64,000 nucleotides of DNA from assembly GCF_009915765.1 (NCBI RefSeq), contig NZ_JAABLQ010000001.1:744001-808000 (forward strand), read 5' to 3'. Below, one piece after another: positions 56,611 to 64,000 of this stretch. The first letter of the stretch is position 1. Each line of letters begins with the position of its first letter. Source of the DNA: Pannonibacter sp. XCT-53 (lineage in GTDB: Bacteria > Pseudomonadota > Alphaproteobacteria > Rhizobiales > Stappiaceae). The notes beneath the pieces are model-generated. The model worked only from the letters and a program-made list of their open reading frames with translations. It was not told the origin of the DNA and ran no database searches. Position numbers and translations under genes: made by a program.

Positions 56611-57309
56611 ATGCTGTATTTTCTCGGTGGTCTTGCCCTGCTGGGCATCCTCCTCTTCGCCGGGCGGCGCTTTGTCGCGGCCAATCCGGCCCGGCTTGCC
56701 ATGAACGGCAGGCTTGCCTTCGGCGGGATCCTGCTCGCGGTGGCCGCGATCCTCGGACTGACGGGGCGGATGGGGCTTGCCGTGCCGGCGGCCATCTTCG
56801 GCGTGGCGCTGCTGCGGGCCGGCTGGGGCCAGGCGGCGGCAGCGGGTCCGCGCAAGGCCGGACAAAGGTCGCGGGTGCGGACGGCGCTGATCGAGATGGA
56901 GCTGGATCATGACAGCGGTCGCATGACCGGCATCGTTCTGGCCGGAACCTTCAGCGGCCGGGAGCTGGACAGCCTGCTGCCGCCCGAGCTCAAGGGCCTG
57001 TGGCAGGAGGCTGCCACAGACCGGGACAGCAGGGCCCTAGCCGAAGCTTACCTCGACCGCCGGCTTCCCGGCTGGCGTGTAGACTTCGAGGCGGATGCCG
57101 CAGACGGGCAGGGCGGCGCGACGGGCGCGGGCGCCATGACAGATCAGGAGGCCTACCAGATCCTGGGGCTTGCGCCCGGCGCCGGCGAAGCGGAAATCCG
57201 AGCGGCGCACCGCCGGCTTATGAAGCGGCTCCACCCCGACCACGGTGGCACCACCTTCCTCGCGGCGAAACTCAACGAGGCTAAAGACAAGCTTCTCCGA
57301 CGACATTGA
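56611..57309 (+). CDS. Membrane-anchored DnaJ-domain protein
   Basis: This 232-residue protein has two to three N-terminal membrane segments (about 3-20, 32-70). A middle domain resembles bacterial DnaJ membrane proteins (RTALIEMELDHDSGRMTGIVLAGTF). A C-terminal J domain follows (about 175-232) with the HPD motif in MKRLHPDHGG, so it can stimulate an Hsp70. The topology recalls TIM14/Pam18, the mitochondrial import J protein. Its end lies 16 bp from the converging carboxypeptidase gene. Confidence 0.85.
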   Translation: MLYFLGGLALLGILLFAGRRFVAANPARLAMNGRLAFGGILLAVAAILGLTGRMGLAVPAAIFGVALLRAGWGQAAAAGPRKAGQRSRVRTALIEMELDHDSGRMTGIVLAGTFSGRELDSLLPPELKGLWQEAATDRDSRALAEAYLDRRLPGWRVDFEADAADGQGGATGAGAMTDQEAYQILGLAPGAGEAEIRAAHRRLMKRLHPDHGGTTFLAAKLNEAKDKLLRRH

Positions 57310-57325
57310 TCCACCCCAATACGCG

Positions 57326-58978
57326 TTACTGGTAGACGGCATAGCAGTTGAACTTCGCACGCTTCAGCGTCCTGCAGGCTGCAAGTGCGTCGTTCTTGTC
57401 TTCAAATCCGACGAAACGGGCCCGGAACAGCGTCTGGCCGTTCGAGTTCACCGGTTCGGTGTGCAGGCTGGTCTTGCGCAGCGAAGCGCCGGTGGCGTCG
57501 CGGGCCTTCTTCAGCAGCCCGATGGCAGCGGTCTCGGATTCGGCCGCGCCGATCTGCACCTGCCAGCCCGGAACGGCTTCGGCCGCATTGTTGGTGGCCA
57601 CCGTCACGGTCGTGTCGCTGGCACGGGCGCTGGCCACGGGCATCACCGGATCAAGCGAGGCGACGCGGGTCGTCGGCGCTGCGGCAGCCTCCTGCGTTTC
57701 CGGGGCCGGGACGGTCTCCACCGGAGCGGCAGCGACGGCGTCGAAGGTCGCGGCAAAGCGCGGATTGGCAATCGAGCCCGTGGTCATTGCCACGCTCTCA
57801 CCCTGCTGGGCGGGGGCGGGAACGGGGCGCGGCGGGATCGGAGCACGGACCGGTGCGGCGGCCGAGGCCTGTGCCTGCGCGGGAGCGGGCGTCGGCGCCG
57901 GGACGCGGGCCGGGGCTTCGGCCACGGGGGCCGGACGCGGGGCAGTCACCGGGGCGCTCACGGGCGCGCTTGCCGGAGCCGCGGCAACCACGGCCGGGGC
58001 GCGGTCGGGCTTTGCGTCCGGAACCGGGGCCTTGAGCGGCGCCCGCACCCGCAGCGGCGCGGTCGGCTTGTCGTCGGCGGCCGAGGCGAGGGCCAGCGGG
58101 CCGGAGCGGGAGACGATCGGCGGAGCGGTGCGGCGGCCGGTGCTGGCTTCCTTCATGTACTGGTTGATCAGCCGGACCATCTGCGCATCGCGGGAGCGGC
58201 CGGTGGCCCCGCCCATCACGACGGCGACGATGTGGCGCCCGTCGCGCTCGACGGAGGTCACCAGGTTGAAGCCCGAGGCGCGGATGTAGCCGGTCTTGAT
58301 GCCATTGACGCCCGGCACCGCGCCGAGCAGGCGGTTGTGGTTGCCATGGGTGCGGCCGCGAAAATTGAACGAGCGCGTCTTGAAGAAGTCGAAATAGGCC
58401 GGGAAGCGCTCGTGCAGGGCGCGGCCGAGCAGGGCCATGTCGCGCGCGGTGGTGCGCTGGCCCGGGTTGGGCAGGCCGTGCGGGTTCTTGAAGGTCGAGC
58501 GGGACATGCCGAGCTGGCGGGCGGTGCGCGTCATGCGGTCGGCGAAGCGGGCTTCCGTGCCGCCGATGTGTTCGGCGATCACCATCGAGGCGTCGTTGGC
58601 CGACTTGGTGACGAGGCCGAGGATCGCGTCGCGGACGCTGATCGTCGAACCGGCGCGCAGGCCGAGCTTCGACGGGGCCTGGGCGGCGGCGCGGGCCGAG
58701 ACGCGCATCGGCGTGTCGAGCTTGATGCGGCCGGCCTCCAGATCCTCGAAGACCACATAAAGCGTCATCATCTTCGTCAGCGAGGCGGGGAAGCGCAGCT
58801 CGTCGGCCGAGTCCGAATAGAGAACCTCGCCCGTCTTGGCATCAACGACGATGCCCGCATATTTCGGGCCCTGCTGCGCCACGGCCGGCGTGGCCACGAC
58901 GCACGCGGTGACGACCGCAACCTGAGCAATCTTCCGTGCAATCCGAGAAAAAGAGAATGCTGCCAGAAACCTACGCAT
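57326..58978 (-). CDS. D-alanyl-D-alanine carboxypeptidase with C-terminal SPOR domain
   Basis: This periplasmic penicillin-binding protein trims peptidoglycan pentapeptides. ATG 58978 gives 550 residues. A signal peptide ends near residue 35 (ATPAVAQ). The active-site motifs are SLTK (Ser66-Lys69), SAN (126-128) and KTG (228-230). A 170-residue Pro/Ala-rich linker follows. A SPOR domain (about 470-550, WQVQIGAAESETAAIGLL) should target denuded septal glycan. The SPOR fusion suggests action at division sites. Confidence 0.93.
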   Translation of the reverse strand: MRRFLAAFSFSRIARKIAQVAVVTACVVATPAVAQQGPKYAGIVVDAKTGEVLYSDSADELRFPASLTKMMTLYVVFEDLEAGRIKLDTPMRVSARAAAQAPSKLGLRAGSTISVRDAILGLVTKSANDASMVIAEHIGGTEARFADRMTRTARQLGMSRSTFKNPHGLPNPGQRTTARDMALLGRALHERFPAYFDFFKTRSFNFRGRTHGNHNRLLGAVPGVNGIKTGYIRASGFNLVTSVERDGRHIVAVVMGGATGRSRDAQMVRLINQYMKEASTGRRTAPPIVSRSGPLALASAADDKPTAPLRVRAPLKAPVPDAKPDRAPAVVAAAPASAPVSAPVTAPRPAPVAEAPARVPAPTPAPAQAQASAAAPVRAPIPPRPVPAPAQQGESVAMTTGSIANPRFAATFDAVAAAPVETVPAPETQEAAAAPTTRVASLDPVMPVASARASDTTVTVATNNAAEAVPGWQVQIGAAESETAAIGLLKKARDATGASLRKTSLHTEPVNSNGQTLFRARFVGFEDKNDALAACRTLKRAKFNCYAVYQ

Positions 58979-59195
58979 ACCGCCCGAACTCTCAATGTCC
59001 CCATCCTGGGGCATGACCCTTTGACAAGGAATGCCGGATCCGCTGCCGTCCCCCGACGGCGCGGATCGCTGATCCCTTGCCCCCTACTTCGGCCAGTGTG
59101 GTCGCAACGCGGTTACGAATGAGTAAAACGGGCGTTCATTTTAAGCACTCGTGAACCCTACCGAGCGGGCGTCTACGTGGTTCTGCTGAGCGGGT

Positions 59196-59210
59196 TTTTG
59201 CAGTGCAAAA
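59196..59210. promoter_or_regulatory. 15-bp palindrome upstream of the phasin promoter
   Basis: TTTTGCAGTGCAAAA is a perfect palindrome around one central base. It ends 6 bp before the -35 box of the phasin promoter. TGC-N-GCA palindromes are the kind of site bound by PhaR/PhbF-type polyhydroxyalkanoate regulators. A matching copy lies downstream of the gene. The regulator is inferred. Confidence 0.6.
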
Positions 59211-59216
59211 TGAATC

Positions 59217-59245
59217 TTGACTTTTTTGTGCGCTGCGTGATTATG
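59217..59245 (+). promoter_or_regulatory. Probable phasin promoter
   Basis: TTGACT (59217-59222) is followed after 17 bp by ATTATG (59240-59245), with a T-rich spacer. The leader to the phasin ATG would be about 60 nt. The palindrome at 59196-59210 lies just upstream, placed to control it. Confidence 0.6.
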
Positions 59246-59313
59246 GCGCAACTCGGCGTTCCGGGGTCTAACCGCGCTTCCCGACGGGAAGCCCGCACAT
59301 GCGAGGGCAGGAC

Positions 59314-59646
59314 ATGATCAACAATTTCGAAGACATGCAGAAGTACAGCAAGGAACACATGGACCTGGCGCTGCAGACCGCCGGAAATGTGACCAAGGGC
59401 CTGCAGGCAATTGCCTCGGAACTCGCCGACTTCCAGAAGAAGTCCTTCGAGGAAGGCACCGCTGCGGTCGAGAAGATCATGGCTTCCAAGTCGCTGGACA
59501 AGGCTCTCGAGGCCCAGACCGACTACGTGAAGACCTCCTACGAGGCCGCCATGACCAAGTTCACTAAGATCGGTGAAATGTACACCGATCTCGCCAAGGA
59601 CGCCTACAAGCCCTACGAAGGCCTGTTCGGCAAGGCCGCCAAGTAA
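59314..59646 (+). CDS. Phasin family protein
   Basis: Phasins coat polyhydroxyalkanoate granules, and some act more generally as small stress-linked helical proteins. The 110-residue product is all helical, with the Phasin_2-like pattern ELADFQKKSFEEGTAAVEKIMASKSL and a QTDYVKTSYEAAMTKFTKI segment. ATG 59314 follows GCGAGGGCAGG; ATG 59299 is also in frame. Codon use is strongly biased (AAG, CTG, GCC), consistent with high expression. A terminator follows. No pha synthesis genes are in the window. Confidence 0.9.
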   Translation: MINNFEDMQKYSKEHMDLALQTAGNVTKGLQAIASELADFQKKSFEEGTAAVEKIMASKSLDKALEAQTDYVKTSYEAAMTKFTKIGEMYTDLAKDAYKPYEGLFGKAAK

Positions 59647-59685
59647 GGCAGCGCCGCGTCCCGGGCCTCAGGGCCCCGCAGTTTC

Positions 59686-59720
59686 GACGCCCGGAAACCG
59701 GTTCGGTTTCCGGGCGTCTT
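59686..59720 (+). terminator. Terminator after the phasin gene
   Basis: A 14-bp perfect stem (gacgcccggaaacc / ggtttccgggcgtc) with a 5-nt loop ends in TTG. The long stem compensates for a short T-run. It lies 39 bp after the phasin stop. Confidence 0.8.
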
Positions 59721-59755
59721 GCATTTCGGGTGCCGCACGCCCGTGCGCCGGAATT

Positions 59756-59770
59756 TTTTGCACTGCAAAA
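59756..59770. promoter_or_regulatory. Second 15-bp palindrome, downstream of phasin
   Basis: TTTTGCACTGCAAAA differs from the upstream palindrome only in the centre. It lies 36 bp beyond the phasin terminator, with no gene starting nearby. It may permit looping between two bound regulator dimers, or mark an unseen promoter. Confidence 0.55.
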
Positions 59771-60316
59771 TAATCGGCGTGCCGGGCCGGCGGACGCCAC
59801 GCGGGGGCGGTCCCCTGCCGGTTCTGTCGGCGGCCGGATGCGGGCTGGCGCCGGCGGGGAGGCGCGCGCCGCCGCTCCGGGCGTCCCAAGCTTCACTCAG
59901 GATTGATCTTCCATAATGCGAAAACGGTCCTACATCTCCGGAAAGGTCGCAACCAGTGGCTCACTTTGGCGCGGAGTAGGTGAAACAGACCATTGCGCCG
60001 GACCCGAGGGCAGGTAAGGATTGCGGGCAGGACCTTCGGGCCTGGCCTGTGCGTCGGGTTTCCAGGCAAGCCCTTTTTCCCGTCTTCCGGTGAAGGGCTT
60101 GGTTACGGTCGGCGCTCTAGACTGGGGGCAGCCGGACCGGTTCGAGGGCGACTGGCAGTGAAGGCGACTGGCCGGGCGCGGGTGCGCCGCGGTCGGGCAG
60201 CGTGATTGGGCAGGGTGCCCGGAAACGGTGGCGCCGGCGGGCGGGCAGATGGTCTGTCCCGCTCCGGCAGGGCCGCCCCGGTGACGGGCAGGACGAAGAG
60301 GCAGACGGGTTTAGGC
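59771..60316. other. Gene-free interval before clpS
   Basis: No convincing gene is seen on either strand in these 546 bp. Short open frames here lack ribosome sites and show no family similarity. A stem (aagccctt / aagggctt, 60068-60075 with 60093-60100) lies midway. A CATAAT box near 59911 is the best candidate -10 for the clpS-clpA transcript, but no clear -35 goes with it. Confidence 0.5.
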
Positions 60317-60646
60317 ATGGCAAGCGGATCGCGCCGGGACGAGGACGGGGAAGGCGGAACGGTTGTCGTCACCAAGACGAGAACCGTCACGAAACGGCCC
60401 AATCTCTATCGGGTACTGTTGCTCAACGACGATTACACCCCGATGGAGTTCGTCATTCACGTGGTGGAGCGCTTCTTCCAGAAGAACCGGGAGGAAGCGA
60501 CCCGGATCATGCTGCACGTCCATCATCATGGCGTCGGCGAATGTGGCGTCTACACATATGAGGTGGCCGAAACGAAAGTAACCCAGGTGATGGATTTCGC
60601 CCGCAAACATCAACATCCGCTGCAATGCGTGATGGAGAAGAAGTAA
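60317..60646 (+). CDS. clpS: ATP-dependent Clp protease adaptor ClpS
   Basis: ClpS delivers N-end-rule substrates to ClpA. ATG 60317 gives 109 residues. The conserved core [25 protein letters not shown] contains the N-degron pocket residues (ND, DYTP). [21 protein letters not shown] follows. The N-terminal ~25 residues form the flexible tail that enters ClpA. clpA starts 12 bp downstream. Confidence 0.95.
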   Translation: MASGSRRDEDGEGGTVVVTKTRTVTKRPNLYRVLLLNDDYTPMEFVIHVVERFFQKNREEATRIMLHVHHHGVGECGVYTYEVAETKVTQVMDFARKHQHPLQCVMEKK

Positions 60647-60658
60647 GGGGACAAGCTC

Positions 60659-63088
<2,430 letters not shown>

Positions 63089-63111
63089 GCGGACTGCGCA
63101 AGACATCAGCA

Positions 63112-63343
63112 GCCCGGCCGGAAACGGCCGGGTTCAGACTGATGACAAACCCTCTCTCGTCATCCCGGACGCAGCGAAGCGGAGATCCGGGACCGGAGAG
63201 CTCAGGTCCTTCCGGGGTTAACGCATTGAAATTTTGAGGCTTCGACTCTCCGTTCCCGGCCCGGCGCTTCGCCTGGCCGGGATGACTTCGGTGCGATCGA
63301 GGTTGGTCATCAGGTTCAACCCGGCCGACAGCCGGGTTTTTTG
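63112..63343. mobile_element. REP/MITE-like inverted-repeat element bounded by hairpins (copy 2)
   Basis: End repeats tgatgacaaacc (63140-63151) and ggttggtcatca (63301-63312) enclose left TCGTCATCCCGG...GCGAAGCGGAGATCC and right GGCCGGGATGAC arms. A hairpin cccggccg-gaaa-cggccggg stands on the left (63113-63132). A hairpin aacccggc/gccgggtt with TTTTTT stands on the right (63318-63342) and can terminate clpA. The first 15 bp after the hairpin match copy 1 at 48052. No protein is encoded. Confidence 0.65.
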
Positions 63344-63375
63344 TTGCGTAAAGCGTAGGGGTCAAACACCGCGCT

Positions 63376-63473
63376 GTCCCGGCCTTGAGCCGGGACCGAC
63401 GTCCAATCCTGTCTGCGCCATCAGTGATCCGGCAGCCTTGCCAGCGTGACAGGCCCCGGCACAAGGCCGGGAC
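63376..63473. repeat. Pair of REP-like dyads downstream of clpA
   Basis: The stem gtcccggc-cttga-gccgggac (63376-63396) and the related cccggc-acaag-gccggg (63455-63471) lie about 60 bp apart in opposite arrangement. This is the layout of a bacterial interspersed palindromic pair. The rest of the gap 63344-63653 shows no gene. Confidence 0.6.
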
Positions 63474-63653
63474 GGCGGAGGAAAACGCGTCGCTCGCCCT
63501 TTCCCCCAGACGCGGACCTGCTGGCCCCTCCTGACGGGTGGCAGGGGCAGGGGGGCAATGCTAGGCTCGGGGTCCCTGTCGGGATTGCGTCCGGCGTGCG
63601 GCCTCCCTGTCGCGCCGGTCGTCGAGCCTCACGTCTCTCAGTCGCACGGCCCC

Positions 63654-64000
63654 ATGACCTTGCCTGCCTCTCCGTCCGAGCCGGCCATGCCCTCTGCCCC
63701 CGAAGCGGGCGCCCGTCTCTGGGCGCTGCGGGGGGCGCGGGCGGCCGTGTCGATCCCGGGCCTCATTCTGGTTGCGGCCTTCATCGGCTATGCCGGACTT
63801 GCGCGCGAGAGCGGACTGACGCTCGCCGAGACGCTGATGATGTCCGCGCTGGTCTGGGCGCTGCCCTCCATCGTCGTCCTGACCGGAGCCATGGCCGGCG
63901 GCGTCGGGCTGGTTCCGGCTGCAATCGCCGTGGCGCTGGCTTCGGTGCGGCTGATGCCCATGACCATGGCGCTCGTGCCCATCCTGCGGGTCGAGGGCCG
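63654..64000 (+). CDS. AzlC-family branched-chain amino acid permease, 3'-truncated
   Basis: A frame from ATG 63654 runs open to the window end (115 codons). After a polar N-terminus of about 30 residues the sequence SIPGLILVAAFIGYAGLARESG and MMSALVWALPSIVVLTGAM matches the AzlC membrane family. That family, together with AzlD, exports branched-chain amino acids. The remaining spans and any azlD lie beyond the edge. ATG 63687 is an alternative start. Confidence 0.75.
   Translation, partial: MTLPASPSEPAMPSAPEAGARLWALRGARAAVSIPGLILVAAFIGYAGLARESGLTLAETLMMSALVWALPSIVVLTGAMAGGVGLVPAAIAVALASVRLMPMTMALVPILRVEG

Overview
The window is a contiguous piece of a GC-rich alphaproteobacterial chromosome. 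The str-S10-spc-alpha ribosomal block joined end to end, the 101-residue zinc-less S14, the short-lid adenylate kinase, an ATP12 homologue, DUF1489, DUF2867, phasin and ClpS/ClpA all fit Hyphomicrobiales (Rhizobiales). A Stappia/Pannonibacter-like relative is my guess from gene content, not something the sequence proves.

Layout. 1-17195 is an unbroken plus-strand translation block: the 3' part of fusA, tuf, the S10 genes (rpsJ to rpsQ), the spc genes (rplN to secY, adk) and the alpha genes (rpsM, rpsK, rpoA, rplQ), closed by a strong terminator. 17369-28299 holds a chemoreceptor, a Deg-type protease with rarA, a patatin-related protein, crcB, then rluC-HAD phosphatase-ATP12. 28457-32443 (minus) is a four-gene operon of a circularly permuted ATP-grasp enzyme, an alpha-E protein, a transglutaminase-like protease and the proteasome-like protease Anbu; this is the most interesting system in the window. 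It is divergent from pccB. 34288-39418 has a second chemoreceptor, a membrane protein of unknown function, lipB, an orphan FliN-like gene, tRNA-Leu(GAG) and a small secreted protein.

39638-48027 holds mgtE, a leucine-catabolism cassette (LiuR-like regulator, hotdog thioesterase, isovaleryl-CoA dehydrogenase), a DUF2867 protein, two tandem membrane diguanylate cyclases and a ClpP-family gene. 48398-57309 contains a degenerate truncated-globin-like protein, thiE, a YdcF-like protein, a class III nucleotide cyclase that overlaps a DUF599 gene tail to tail, a 44-residue membrane peptide, an SDR protein with a long acidic tail, DUF1489, and a VWA/DnaJ pair. 57326-64000 contains a D,D-carboxypeptidase with SPOR domain, a phasin flanked by two palindromes, clpS-clpA and the start of an AzlC-type permease.

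Non-coding structure is richer than usual. Several short tandem arrays (12, 13, 15 and 16 bp units) sit at or just after stop codons. Two related inverted-repeat elements, each bounded by GC-rich hairpins, follow the clpP-like gene and clpA. CtrA-like half-site pairs lie before both diguanylate cyclases and before the 44-residue peptide gene. Second messengers (c-di-GMP, probably cAMP), chemoreception and protein turnover (Clp, Deg, Anbu) are the recurring themes outside the ribosomal block.
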